33,195 bases of DNA from positions 90,553-123,747 of the forward strand of contig CAJQNK010000123.1 in assembly GCA_905479655.1 (NCBI GenBank), written 5' to 3'. The position numbers were made by a program, and so were the translations under genes. Shown piece by piece: positions 1-8,345 of this stretch (within the stretch, counting starts at the first letter, position 1; the number at the start of each line of letters is the position of its first letter). The notes beneath the pieces were generated by a model. That model was not told the DNA's origin. It did not search any database and saw only the letters and a program-made list of their open reading frames with translations. This DNA comes from an uncultured bacterium. GTDB lineage: Bacteria > Acidobacteriota > Thermoanaerobaculia > Multivoradales > JAHEKO01.

Positions 1-2
1 TC

Positions 3-1322
3 GCTGTCCAGGACCCGGACGCCGGGCAGAGCGTGACGATCACCAACAGCATCGTGGCGGACAACTTCATCGACTCCGGTGCGCCCGAGGGCAACGGCGG
101 CGGAGGAGGCCTCTTCTACAACGGCGTGGTCGGCACGATCTCCCACACGACGCTGGCCCGCAACGGCGTGGGGACGGATCGGCTGCTGGGACAGGCGATC
201 ATCCTCAACGACCGGACGTTGGACCAGCCCAGCGAGGTCGACGTCGACCACTCGATCATCGCCGACCACACCTCGCTGGAGGATCGCCCTGCGATCCACG
301 TCTGGACGAACAGCACGATGCGTCTCGACCGGGGCCTGTTCGCGGGCAACGAGGTGGATACCAACGACGGCATCGGCGTGGCCGGCACCTACCACGGGCT
401 CGAGTCGATGCTGTCGGCCCTGAGCGCCGACTTCATCTCTCCCGGCCCTCCGGACTTCGACTACCGGTTGCAGCCCGGGTCGCCGGCACAGGACGAGGGT
501 ATCGGTAGCGACGAGCCGCAGGACTTCCAGGGGGCGTCCCGAGACCCGGTCCCGGACATCGGGGCGGACGAGGAGGGGCTCGACGGCCATGCCGCGTCCG
601 TCGTGCTCCGCCGGGCGCTCGGAGGCGGCTCGGTCACGAGCAGACCCGGAGGGATCGATTGCGGCGCGCAGTGCATCGCGCTGTTCGACCATGGGAAGAC
701 GGTCACCCTGCTGCCGGTCCCCGACGTGGGGTCCCTCTTCACCGGCTGGCGCGGCGACGGGGACTGCCTGGACGGGCAGTTGAGCGTGGTGGATGTCGTC
801 GCCTGCGAGGCTGGGTTCAGCGAAGCGGTCGCTCCGGCACTGGTCATCCGCAAGCAGACGGTCCCGGCCGGCGTGAACGACCGGTTCTCTTTCACGGGCG
901 ACCTCGTGGGCACCCTCGAGGATGGCGGAGGGCTCGCGCGGGTCGCCGTCACTCCGGGCGAGTACACGGTGACCGAGGGGCTCCACCCCGACTACGACCT
1001 CACCCGCATCGAGTGCGACGACGCGGACAGTCTCGGGGACCTTCCGAGTCGCACCGCCGTCATTCAGGTCGCGGCCGGAGAGATCGTGACCTGTACCTTC
1101 ACCAACACGACGACGGCCTGCACGGCGACCGAAGACGACCTGGTGCTCGCGGACCGGATCGTCACGGAGTCACGGACGGAGGAGGCGTGCAACACGATCA
1201 TGGCCTCCCGCTATGAGATCAGCCCCGGCGTCGAGGTGGTGTTCCGGGCCGGCCTGAGAATCGTGCTGGGAGACGGTTTCGTTGCGCGCGGACGCTTCGT
1301 CGCGGACGTCGTCGTGCCCTAG
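3..1322 (+). CDS. Secreted parallel beta-helix protein, 5' end cut by window
   Basis: The frame is open to the window's left edge, and the first visible residues (VTITNSIVADN) are already a beta-helix rung, so the true start lies upstream and the GTG at 33 is not the start. The visible part begins with right-handed parallel beta-helix repeats ending in a D-I-G-A-D-E motif near 560, which is typical of choice-of-anchor/polymorphic outer-surface proteins. Next come an InlB-B-repeat-like module (about 600-810, 'GG.V.S.P.GI.CG..C', 'F.GW.GDGDC'), a prealbumin-like Ig module (about 835-1110, ending 'TCTFTNT'), and a C-terminal module with the pattern C..I.A....V..G..V.F.AG..I.L..GF (about 1120-1319), matching my memory of the 3-coathanger stack domain. 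It is probably secreted or surface-exposed. Its function is unknown; glycan binding or adhesion is only a guess. Gene 2 converges on it 32 bases downstream. Confidence 0.8.
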   Translation, partial: AVQDPDAGQSVTITNSIVADNFIDSGAPEGNGGGGGLFYNGVVGTISHTTLARNGVGTDRLLGQAIILNDRTLDQPSEVDVDHSIIADHTSLEDRPAIHVWTNSTMRLDRGLFAGNEVDTNDGIGVAGTYHGLESMLSALSADFISPGPPDFDYRLQPGSPAQDEGIGSDEPQDFQGASRDPVPDIGADEEGLDGHAASVVLRRALGGGSVTSRPGGIDCGAQCIALFDHGKTVTLLPVPDVGSLFTGWRGDGDCLDGQLSVVDVVACEAGFSEAVAPALVIRKQTVPAGVNDRFSFTGDLVGTLEDGGGLARVAVTPGEYTVTEGLHPDYDLTRIECDDADSLGDLPSRTAVIQVAAGEIVTCTFTNTTTACTATEDDLVLADRIVTESRTEEACNTIMASRYEISPGVEVVFRAGLRIVLGDGFVARGRFVADVVVP

Positions 1323-1354
1323 GCCTGAGCGAGAGCGCCCGGGGTGGAGGTTCG

Positions 1355-2668
1355 TCAGTCGTCGACATAGCCGAGGACGCGCAGCCGCTGGAGATCCTCC
1401 TCGGTCATCGCCGAGTCGCGACGCCCGCCGGTCGCCAGCCGTGCCGCGGCCTCGTCGATCCGTTGCCTGTGGCGCTCGAGGATCTCCGGATGGAACTCCG
1501 AGACGTCCGTCGTCTCCCAGGGATCCGCCTCGAGGTCGAACAGCAGGACCCGCTCCTCGCCCACCCGCTCCCACATGCTCTTCCAACGGCCCTCGCGGAA
1601 CGTCTGCCACTTGCGTTCCGTGAGCAGGAGCTCGCCCTCCGCCAGGTCCGGCCCCTGGACCTCGTCCACCCCGGCCAGGTGCGCCAGCAGGCGATGGAGG
1701 TCGTCGCTCCGGATCGTACCGCCGGGCAGATCGAAGGCCGGTGGCGAGACGATGAGAGGCACCCGGACCAGATAGTCGAAGGCGGGATCGCCGTGGTGGA
1801 TCGGCCGACCGGGCACGGGGTGCTTCTCGCGCAGTCTCTCGCCGTGATCGGATGTCAGGACGACCGTGGCGCCCTCGAGGAGATCTCGCGCGCTCAGGAG
1901 GGCCAGAAGCTCTCCCACGGCTGCGTCCGCCTGCTCCACACCTCGCGGGTAGGAGCCGACCCCTCCGTGATCGTGGGCGTCCATATAGTGGGCGTAGAGG
2001 AAGAACCGGTCGGAAGACCGGGCGTCCAGGAGCTCGGCCACGGCCTCGTTGACCAGCTCCCCCCGCCGCTCTCGAAACCACTGGCGCCTCTCTTGCTGGC
2101 TCATCGCCCCGGGGGTTCGACGCAGGGTCCCGATCTCCCTCCAACCGTCGAACCCGCGATCGAATCCCGCGGGTCGGAAGAGGAACTGGTTGGAGACGGC
2201 GCCGAGCGTCTCGTATCCGGCCCCTGCCATCGTCTCGCCGAGGAGGGGGAGAATGGCAGGCACGCACGGCTCTCCCGGTTCGAGGGAGGTCCCGAAGCGG
2301 GCCATGCCGCACCAGGTTCGTCCGTTCCAGGGCAGGGGGCTCCGGGGATCTCCGGTCTCCAGGCTCGGCGTCAGCCCCGTGAACAGCGAGGCCATCGACA
2401 TGGTTGTCTGGTTGAAGGAGGAGACCAGGGTCGTGATCCGTTGGCCGCTCTCCGCCAGGGCATCGATGTTCGGCGTAGGGACGGCACCGCCGTACGTGGA
2501 GAGGTGGTCCTGGCGCAGTGTGTCGATAACGATCAGGACGATGCGCTCGGGTGGGTCGTCCCCTCCTCCCGTGCCGCAACCGGCGCAGGCTAGAGCGATC
2601 AGCCCGACGGCGCCGAGCATCCGGGGGCTGCGGAGTCGGAGGAGCGACGGGATGAGGGCGATCATCAT
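1355..2668 (-). CDS. Sulfatase-fold (alkaline-phosphatase superfamily) putative lipoprotein, Thr in place of formylglycine Cys
   Basis: This 437-aa protein has a hydrophobic N-terminal signal with cysteines at 28 and 31; neither gives a perfect lipobox, so lipoprotein status is likely but not certain. The fold is clear: a metal-binding strand 'LIVIDTLRQDHLSTYG' (44-60), 'TPNIDALAESG' (65-75), 'HYMDAHD' (227-233), 'SDHGE' (273-277) and the C-terminal 'LRVLGYVDD' ending common in bacterial sulfatase-like lipoproteins. In authentic sulfatases the nucleophile motif is C/S-x-P/A-x-R before 'ASLLTG'. Here the equivalent is 'QTTMSMASLFTG' (87-98), which puts Thr88 at the nucleophile position with no following Arg. 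It could therefore be a phosphodiesterase, phosphotransferase or an inactive homologue rather than a sulfatase. The first of two adjacent ATGs was chosen; no strong ribosome binding site is visible. Confidence 0.85.
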   Translation of the reverse strand: MMIALIPSLLRLRSPRMLGAVGLIALACAGCGTGGGDDPPERIVLIVIDTLRQDHLSTYGGAVPTPNIDALAESGQRITTLVSSFNQTTMSMASLFTGLTPSLETGDPRSPLPWNGRTWCGMARFGTSLEPGEPCVPAILPLLGETMAGAGYETLGAVSNQFLFRPAGFDRGFDGWREIGTLRRTPGAMSQQERRQWFRERRGELVNEAVAELLDARSSDRFFLYAHYMDAHDHGGVGSYPRGVEQADAAVGELLALLSARDLLEGATVVLTSDHGERLREKHPVPGRPIHHGDPAFDYLVRVPLIVSPPAFDLPGGTIRSDDLHRLLAHLAGVDEVQGPDLAEGELLLTERKWQTFREGRWKSMWERVGEERVLLFDLEADPWETTDVSEFHPEILERHRQRIDEAAARLATGGRRDSAMTEEDLQRLRVLGYVDD

Positions 2669-2692
2669 CTCGGGTAGACCGGGGAAGGGCGG

Positions 2693-2709
2693 CGGAGCGA
2701 CTCGCTCCG
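2693..2709 (-). terminator. Small hairpin downstream of the tail-fibre-like gene
   Basis: A perfect 7-bp stem (CGGAGCG / CGCTCCG) with an ACT loop lies in the 86-bp gap between the tail-fibre-like gene and the downstream sulfatase-fold gene, both on the minus strand. There is no T-run after it, so it could be a weak or Rho-assisted terminator or just a 3'-end stabiliser. Confidence 0.3.
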
Positions 2710-2754
2710 TGCCCGGGTGAAAGGGCTTGTCCGGGAGGCGCAGGTTTCGGCGGG

Positions 2755-3492
2755 CTATCGCGCGTCGGCAGACGCTACCAGCGCCTGCCGGCTGGCGCGA
2801 TCACCGACTTCGGAGTCGAGTCGGGCTTCCAGGGCCACGAAGCGATCCTGCAACTCGCGGATCTCCCGGTGGAGCTGATCGATGTAGATGTGCGCCTTCT
2901 CCAACTCCTCCAGCATCCCCTGACTGCGTCGTCCCAGGTCGATCACGGCTTGTCCGTTCTCGGCGTACTCGCCACCGCCCACGGCCGGCAGGTGGCGGTT
3001 GGCCCACATGAAACGGGAGTGGTCCTCGATCGACTCGAGCTCGTAGTCGGGCTCGAAGACGTAGTCGGGATGGAGGATGTTGCCTCGCTGGTAGATCGCG
3101 CCGTTGACGTCCAACTTGGCCTGCGGCGTTACCGTGCCGATGCCGACACGTCCACCGCTACGCAGGACGAAGCTCGCCTTGGGCTGGTTGGGAAAGAGCT
3201 GGAAAGGCGAGTTGCCGCCGGCCGTGTTGGAGATCAGGAAGGCGCCGGTGGAAGCGTTGGCCTGAAAGTACCAGTCCGAGGGAGTGCCCGAGTTGGCCGT
3301 CTCCACCCTGAAGCCCGAGCCGCCTCCGTCGTCGCGCCGGAGGTGCAACGTGAAGGTCGGTGTGTCCGTCCCGACTCCGACCTTGTCGTCGACCACGAAC
3401 AGGGTCCCCTGGGCCAGCGCCGGCCCGGACGCGAGGGTGAGCAGGGCGAGACCAGCGAGAATCGCGAAGGTCGCGGTGCGAAGGATACCCAT
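2755..3492 (-). CDS. Secreted tail-fibre-like protein with C-terminal coiled coil
   Basis: The protein has 245 aa. I chose the ATG at 3492 because a GAGG ribosome binding site (complement of 3499-3503) lies 6 bases upstream; an ATG at 3513 would add seven residues but has no such site. A signal peptide runs to about residue 28 ('GPALAQG'). The body carries two 'VG(V/I)GT.TP...L' motifs, the signature found in phage tail fibres and many bacterial secreted trimeric fibre proteins, with 'KLDVNGAIYQRG' after the second. The C-terminal about 60 residues form a heptad-rich coiled coil ('LEELEKAHIYIDQLHREI' and on). It lacks an obvious chaperone/peptidase S74 triad. No phage genes surround it, so it is more likely a host extracellular fibre than a prophage remnant. 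Partner and role are unknown. Confidence 0.75.
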   Translation of the reverse strand: MGILRTATFAILAGLALLTLASGPALAQGTLFVVDDKVGVGTDTPTFTLHLRRDDGGGSGFRVETANSGTPSDWYFQANASTGAFLISNTAGGNSPFQLFPNQPKASFVLRSGGRVGIGTVTPQAKLDVNGAIYQRGNILHPDYVFEPDYELESIEDHSRFMWANRHLPAVGGGEYAENGQAVIDLGRRSQGMLEELEKAHIYIDQLHREIRELQDRFVALEARLDSEVGDRASRQALVASADAR

Positions 3493-3578
3493 GTTGCGCC
3501 TCTTCTCTGACATGGAAGCTCGGTGCGGAGATCGGGCCGGCCCTCCATGGCCTCGACCTCACCGGATTTTCAAGCATG

Positions 3579-3607
3579 AGGCTAGCAAATTGACCTGGGG
3601 GCCGCAA
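3579..3607 (-). promoter_or_regulatory. Possible promoter for the tail-fibre-like gene
   Basis: On the minus strand TTGCGG and TAGCCT are separated by 17 bases, with TGC immediately before the -10 (extended -10). Each hexamer matches consensus at only 3 of 6 positions. Its position in the gap upstream of the gene makes it plausible, not proven. Confidence 0.3.
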
Positions 3608-3630
3608 TGAAGTGGGCTACAGGTCGGGGT

Positions 3631-5220
3631 TCAACCCCAACGCCAGCGGCGACGGTCGCTCGGGGGACCGGGCTCGGGCCGCGGGGCCCGTTCGACGGGT
3701 GCGGAGGGGCCGGGGGTCGGTTTCGGCTCGAGGCCTTCGTAGAACTCCTCCACGCGGTCGATACCGAACTCGAAGGCGACCGTGATGGTGTCCTGGATGA
3801 CGCTCTCGAGACCCTCGGCCTCGGGATCGCGGTGCAGGGCTTCCAGGCAGATCTGGTTGAGCTTCACCAGCGCCGTCACGACCTCCTCGCAGGGGAAGCC
3901 CTGTTGGAAACGGCGCTCTGCGAGATCGCGGCAGTAGCCCATGAACACCGCCCGACGCCGGGTCTGGACCGAGCTCATGAGGGCCCGGAGCACCAGGCGC
4001 AGGCTCCACCTCAGCTCCTCCGTGGGGAGGTGGCCGTACATGGAGAGGCATCGACGACCCTCGTCGGAGTGGAGAAAGGACGTCCAGGCCCGGGTGATCG
4101 TCTCCTGGTTGCGATCGAGCATCCGGTGGATTCGCAGGCTGGGCCGGCCCGTCCTCAGCTCCATCGCCTCGCGGTTGCGCAGCGTCCACTGCAGCGGGTC
4201 GGAGCGCAGGTTCTCGAGCAGGAACGGGATGCGGCGGCGGATCTCGAGTCGCGAGCGGGGGCGCCAGTCGAGCCGCTCGCGCGTCCTGTGGGCGTCGACG
4301 TCGAGGGCGAGGTCGATGTAACGCGCCATCCACGGCTTCTCGAAGGGCTCGTGGCCGGTCAGCCGGCCGAACGCCTGGCGTACCCTCATGCCCGGTCCGC
4401 ACAGGAGTCGTGGCATGAGGACCGGTCCGCGCACCCGGTCGAACCAGTGGCCCGAGGCGATGGAGAAGAGCTCGCGATGGTTGACGGAGCCGTCCGGGCT
4501 CGCGATGAGGACCTCCCGCGGTCGGAGCACGGCCTGTCGCTCGATCACACGCTCGAGGAAGAGGGCGGCGTCCCGCACGTGCAGATACGGGATGGCGGAA
4601 CGCCCCCGGCCACCGAGGATGCGGCTGTTCCAGCGCTTCGACAGCCAGGTGTCGAGAAAGACGTACAGCGGCGGGTACTCGCACCAGTCCGAGAACGCGG
4701 CGGCGAAGCGGACGACGAAGGAGGGGAAGGAGTCCCCGTACTCGGCCAGCATCTCCTCGCCGATGCGCTTGGTGCGCGCGTAGACGTGATCTCCGTCCGG
4801 CGGCGAGGACTCGTCGACGACCTCACCCCGCGGGGGAAAAGAGCAGGCGGCCACGGAGCTGGCGAACAGGAAACCGCCGAGCTCCAGCCCGCGCGCGAGG
4901 TCGAGGACGTTGCGCAACCCCTCGATGTTCGTGCGCTGGTACTCGCGATTCTCGTCGCCCACGAAGTCGTAGTAGGCGGCGAGGTGCACCAGGGAGGTGA
5001 CGGGGCCTCCCGCGCCGATCTTCTCGAAGATGCGCGCCAGGGGCTCGCGGTCTCCGATGTCGACCTGGTGCCAGGAGATGTTGGGATGCTCGACGGCTCC
5101 GCACTCCTCCTGAGAGCGCCGCGCCAGCGCGAAGATCCGGTAGCGGGTGCGCAGGAGCTCGAGGAGACGCCGCCCGATGAAGCCCGAGGCGCCCGTGACG
5201 AGGAGGCGGGGGAAGAGCAT
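3631..5220 (-). CDS. Extended SDR NAD-dependent epimerase/reductase fused to a C-terminal helical domain
   Basis: This 529-aa protein has a clear N-terminal extended short-chain dehydrogenase: nucleotide-binding TGASGFIG (9-16), 'HLAAY' (79-83), Ser121/122 and the catalytic pair Tyr147-x3-Lys151 in 'VYARTK'. It resembles NAD-dependent epimerases/dehydratases or 3-beta-HSD-like enzymes acting on nucleotide sugars, sterols or polyketide-like substrates. The SDR domain ends near residue 345. The remaining about 150 residues are an all-helical domain ('RNQETITRAWTSFL', 'RRFQQGFPCEEVVTALVKLN', 'FEFGIDRVEEFYE') that resembles the N-terminal sensor helices of RsbR/RsbU-type or kinase regulators, followed by a Pro/Arg-rich tail. 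This fusion is unusual. It sits 15 bases after the alcohol dehydrogenase gene on the same strand and is probably co-transcribed, with GAGG 11 bases before the ATG. Confidence 0.85.
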   Translation of the reverse strand: MLFPRLLVTGASGFIGRRLLELLRTRYRIFALARRSQEECGAVEHPNISWHQVDIGDREPLARIFEKIGAGGPVTSLVHLAAYYDFVGDENREYQRTNIEGLRNVLDLARGLELGGFLFASSVAACSFPPRGEVVDESSPPDGDHVYARTKRIGEEMLAEYGDSFPSFVVRFAAAFSDWCEYPPLYVFLDTWLSKRWNSRILGGRGRSAIPYLHVRDAALFLERVIERQAVLRPREVLIASPDGSVNHRELFSIASGHWFDRVRGPVLMPRLLCGPGMRVRQAFGRLTGHEPFEKPWMARYIDLALDVDAHRTRERLDWRPRSRLEIRRRIPFLLENLRSDPLQWTLRNREAMELRTGRPSLRIHRMLDRNQETITRAWTSFLHSDEGRRCLSMYGHLPTEELRWSLRLVLRALMSSVQTRRRAVFMGYCRDLAERRFQQGFPCEEVVTALVKLNQICLEALHRDPEAEGLESVIQDTITVAFEFGIDRVEEFYEGLEPKPTPGPSAPVERAPRPEPGPPSDRRRWRWG

Positions 5221-5235
5221 GGCTGGGCTCGCCTC

Positions 5236-6273
5236 TCAGGGCTCCAGGATCACCTTGGAGCACTCGCCCGGACTCTCGTCGAACAGGCGGTACGCCTCGG
5301 ATCCCCGCCAGAGTGGCCAGCGGTGGCTGACCATGGGCGCCAGGTCTTCGCGGGCGCGGCGCGCGAGGCCGATCGCGTCCTCGAGCAGCGCCCGAGCCGG
5401 ACACCGACCGGCCCGGTAGGTCAGGTTGTGGTCGTAGGCCTCGGCCGGAGAGAACGCGAAGGTCGGCTCGGTGTGCACGCCGACGGCGGCCACCGTCCCG
5501 CCAGCCCGCACCAGGTCCACCGCCGCCCGGGTGGCCGCTGGAGATCCGACGACCTCCAGGACCGCGTCGGCGCCGCGGCCGTCGGTGGCCGCCATCACCG
5601 CGTCCGCCACCTCGTCGGGGCGCAGGGCGACCGCGCCGAAACGCTCCGCCAGGCGCCGCCGCGGTTCGACCGGGTCGACGGCGAAGAGCGGGTCTGCCCC
5701 CGCGTCGCGAGCCGCGGCCAGCGCGGCGAGCCCGACCGGTCCGGCGCCCAGGACGACCGTGGAGGTGCCGGTCTCGACACCCGCCAGGCGCGTCGCGAAC
5801 AAACCGGTGGGCAACACGTCGCCGAGCAGCAGGAGCAACTCGTCCGGCAGGTCCGGCGCCGGGAGCAGGGTGGAGTCGGCCAGGGGCACCCGCAGGCGCT
5901 CCGCCTGCGCCCCGTGCAGGCCGAGGCCGGCCTCTCGCCAGCCGAACAGCTGCCCCGCCGGGCATCGGCAGGTGAGCCCCCGTCGACAGAAGAAGCAATC
6001 GCCGCAACTGGTGGTGAACGGCCCGACGACGCGATCGCCGGGTCGCAGGGTCGCGACGCCGGACCCCGCCTCCCGTACGATGCCCACGTACTCGTGCCCG
6101 AGGACGGTGCCGGGGTCGAGTCCGGTCTCCTTGCCGCGGTAGACGTGGAGGTCCGAGCCGCAGACCGCCGTGGCCGTGACCTCGAGGACCACGTCGCGGT
6201 CGTCCTCGACGACGGGGTCGGGCGCCGTTTCGTGGCGTACGTCGAGAGGGGCTCGGAAGACGAGGGCGCGCAT
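5236..6273 (-). CDS. Zinc-dependent medium-chain alcohol dehydrogenase
   Basis: The protein has 345 aa, a normal length for the MDR family. Catalytic zinc ligands are visible as Cys38 ('CGSDLH') and His60-Glu61 ('GHEY'). The structural zinc site is complete: Cys90, Cys93, Cys96 and Cys104 (CxxCxxCx7C). A Rossmann motif 'VLGAGPVG' occurs at 174-181. The pattern is that of glutathione-independent formaldehyde dehydrogenase/threonine-dehydrogenase-like members, which oxidise an alcohol with NAD(P)+; the actual substrate cannot be read from the sequence. It is the first gene of a two-gene unit with the SDR fusion downstream, so the two may perform consecutive oxidoreduction steps. It is divergent from feoB. 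Confidence 0.88.
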   Translation of the reverse strand: MRALVFRAPLDVRHETAPDPVVEDDRDVVLEVTATAVCGSDLHVYRGKETGLDPGTVLGHEYVGIVREAGSGVATLRPGDRVVGPFTTSCGDCFFCRRGLTCRCPAGQLFGWREAGLGLHGAQAERLRVPLADSTLLPAPDLPDELLLLLGDVLPTGLFATRLAGVETGTSTVVLGAGPVGLAALAAARDAGADPLFAVDPVEPRRRLAERFGAVALRPDEVADAVMAATDGRGADAVLEVVGSPAATRAAVDLVRAGGTVAAVGVHTEPTFAFSPAEAYDHNLTYRAGRCPARALLEDAIGLARRAREDLAPMVSHRWPLWRGSEAYRLFDESPGECSKVILEP

Positions 6274-6334
6274 CGGGTTCCCACCGGATGGTACACCCCG
6301 TCGGTGACCGGATAGCGGACGGGGGTCGCCGGCC

Positions 6335-6363
6335 TTGGGCTGGAGCCTCCGACAAGGTACTCT
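6335..6363 (+). promoter_or_regulatory. Possible feoB promoter
   Basis: TTGGGC and TACTCT are separated by exactly 17 bases, ending 29 bases before the feoB ATG in the 119-bp divergent gap. Each hexamer matches consensus at only three positions. I see no convincing Fur box in the gap. Confidence 0.3.
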
Positions 6364-6392
6364 TCCGGCTGATCGCGAGGGAGAGTCAGCCC

Positions 6393-8330
6393 ATGGAGAT
6401 CCACCAGCCGGCAGGAGTTGCCGAGAGTCGTCCGCGACTCCTGCTCGTCGGCAATCCCAACGTCGGCAAGAGCGTCCTGTTCAAGAACCTGACCGGGCGG
6501 TACGTGACGGTTTCGAACTACCCGGGAACGACGGTCGAGGTGGCGAGGGCTTCCTCCACCTGGGACGCTGGTGCGACGGAGGTGGTGGACACTCCGGGCG
6601 TCAACGATCTCGACCAGGCGAACGAGGAGGGGCGGGCGACCCGCGAGATGCTGGCGCGGCATCCGGACGCCCTGGTCGTGCAGGTGGCCGACGCCAAGAA
6701 CCTGCGGCGGGCGCTGCTCCTGACGCTCCAGCTCGCGGAGCGCAGGAGGAGCTCGGTCCTGGTGCTCAACATGATGGACGAGCTCGAGGCGCGGGGGGGC
6801 AGGATCGACCTCGAGGCCCTCTCGGAACGTCTCGGCGTCCCCGTGGTCACGACGATCGCCTCGGAGGGGCGCGGCACGGACGACGTGATCCGAGCTCTGC
6901 CGACGGGCTCACGCCTGGCCGTCGACCAGGGCCTCGTCGCCAAGCTGGAGGACGCCTACGCGCGCAACCGGGCGCGCCTGGAGCAGGTGAATGAGTTGCT
7001 CCAGGGGGTGTTCGCGCTGGAACAGCCCACCCAACCCACCTTCGGCGTCCGCCTGGGCTTCTGGGCGATGCATCCGGTCAAGGGGCTCGGCCTGCTGGCC
7101 GCGGTCATGGCGGGACTCTTCTGGCTGGTGGGCCTCGTGGGCGCCGGGACCTTCGTCGACCTGATGGAGGTCGGACTCTTCCAGCAGCGGCTCAACCCGG
7201 CGCTCCTGCGGGTGGCCGACGCCGTCCTGCCGTTCCCTCACGAGCACCGGATCGAGGAGCTGGAGCTGACGGTGGAGATCCCCGTCTCCCCGGTCCACGC
7301 CGTGCCCCTGGGGTCCTCGGTGCGGGAGGTGGAGGTGCCCGAGTACGAGCTCACGGGTCCCGTCGTCGGCTGGCGGCGCGCCGCCCGTTTCGGACACGAC
7401 CTGCTGGTGGGGGAGTACGGCCTGCTGACCATGGCGCTCTCCTACTCGCTCGCCATCGTCCTGCCCATCGTGGCCACCTTCTTCTTCTGCTTCAGCCTGC
7501 TCGAGGACTCGGGGTACCTGCCACGCATGGCGATCCTGGTCAATCGGCTCTTTCGTGCCATGGGGCTGAACGGCAAGGCCGTGCTGCCGATGGTGCTCGG
7601 ACTCGGTTGCGCCACCATGGCGACCATGACCACCCGCATTCTGGACACCCGCAAGGAGCGGGTGGTGACGACCCTGTTGCTGGCGCTCGCCGTCCCGTGC
7701 TCCGCGCAGCTCGGGGTGCTCATGGCGATGATGACTCGGCTGTCGCTCCCGGCGGCGGCCCTCTGGATCGTCCTGATGGTGGCCGTGGTCTTCCTGGTGG
7801 GGTGGCTGACCGCCCGGGTGTTCGGCGGTGGCTCCTCGGATCTCATCCTGGAGGTGCCGCCCATGCGTCGCCCCCAGCTCGCCAACGTGACGACCAAGAC
7901 CATGGGGCGGATCCGCTGGTACCTGGTGGAGGTGATCCCGCTCTTCCTGTTGGGGACCCTGCTGCTCTTCGTGCTGGACCGCCTGGCGCTGCTCGATGCC
8001 CTCGCCAGGGTCGGACGGCCCCTGGTCGTCGGTTGGCTGGGTCTGCCCGCGGAGACCGCGGCGGCCTTCCTGGTGGGCTTTCTGCGCCGCGACTTCGGGG
8101 CCGTCTACCTGCTCGATGCCACGATCGGCCCCAACCCTGCGCTCGATGAGCACCAGATCCTGGTGGCCATGGTGACCATCACGCTGTTCATGCCCTGTTT
8201 CGCGACCTTCCTGATGATCGCGCGGGAGCACGGGCGCAAGGTGGTCGTCGCCATGACCCTCTTCATCTTCCCGTTCGCCTTCCTGGTCGGTGGTCTGATC
8301 CACCGCCTGGCGGGCTGGGCCGGGCTCTAG
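6393..8330 (+). CDS. feoB: Ferrous iron transporter FeoB
   Basis: FeoB is an inner-membrane Fe(II) transporter with a cytosolic GTPase domain. The G-protein motifs are all present: G1 GNPNVGKS (20-27), G2 'YPGTT' (43-47), G3 DTPG (66-69) and G4 NMMD (126-129). Gate-type membrane segments follow, including 'GLGCATMATMTTR' from residue 403 (the usual GxGC motif) and a second conserved Cys in 'LAVPCSAQLGV'. The 645-aa length is shorter than the 773 aa of E. coli. I chose the ATG at 6393 because AGGGAG at 6378-6383 sits 9 bases upstream; the frame stays open upstream to 6288 but lacks such support and the extra residues look non-conserved. The stop codon TAG (8328-8330) is formed by the target TA plus the first base of an inserted MITE-like element. 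feoA follows on the same strand. Confidence 0.95.
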   Translation: MEIHQPAGVAESRPRLLLVGNPNVGKSVLFKNLTGRYVTVSNYPGTTVEVARASSTWDAGATEVVDTPGVNDLDQANEEGRATREMLARHPDALVVQVADAKNLRRALLLTLQLAERRRSSVLVLNMMDELEARGGRIDLEALSERLGVPVVTTIASEGRGTDDVIRALPTGSRLAVDQGLVAKLEDAYARNRARLEQVNELLQGVFALEQPTQPTFGVRLGFWAMHPVKGLGLLAAVMAGLFWLVGLVGAGTFVDLMEVGLFQQRLNPALLRVADAVLPFPHEHRIEELELTVEIPVSPVHAVPLGSSVREVEVPEYELTGPVVGWRRAARFGHDLLVGEYGLLTMALSYSLAIVLPIVATFFFCFSLLEDSGYLPRMAILVNRLFRAMGLNGKAVLPMVLGLGCATMATMTTRILDTRKERVVTTLLLALAVPCSAQLGVLMAMMTRLSLPAAALWIVLMVAVVFLVGWLTARVFGGGSSDLILEVPPMRRPQLANVTTKTMGRIRWYLVEVIPLFLLGTLLLFVLDRLALLDALARVGRPLVVGWLGLPAETAAAFLVGFLRRDFGAVYLLDATIGPNPALDEHQILVAMVTITLFMPCFATFLMIAREHGRKVVVAMTLFIFPFAFLVGGLIHRLAGWAGL

Positions 8331-8345
8331 TGTCCTGTGCGGAAA
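8327..8345 (+). repeat. Left terminal inverted repeat with target CTAG
   Basis: CTAGTGTCCTGTGCGGAAA: the first four bases are the target CTAG shared with the feoB stop codon, and the rest is the element end. It pairs with the right repeat at 17 of 19 positions. Confidence 0.8.

Noticed and set aside
1335..1349. 15-base string GCGCCCGGGGTGGAG shared with 18372-18386, both in convergent gaps
   Set aside because: In a 33-kb window of this GC content a shared 15-mer of this composition is expected by chance; there is no longer flanking similarity.
3607..6315. 902-codon open frame on the plus strand opposite the SDR fusion and alcohol dehydrogenase genes
   Set aside because: It is an exact antisense shadow of two well-supported enzymes; composition is Arg/Gly/Ala-rich with no domain pattern. 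Such frames are expected at this GC content.
6909..8303. 464-codon open frame on the minus strand opposite feoB
   Set aside because: His/Gln/Glu-rich antisense shadow of the FeoB membrane segments, with no independent support.
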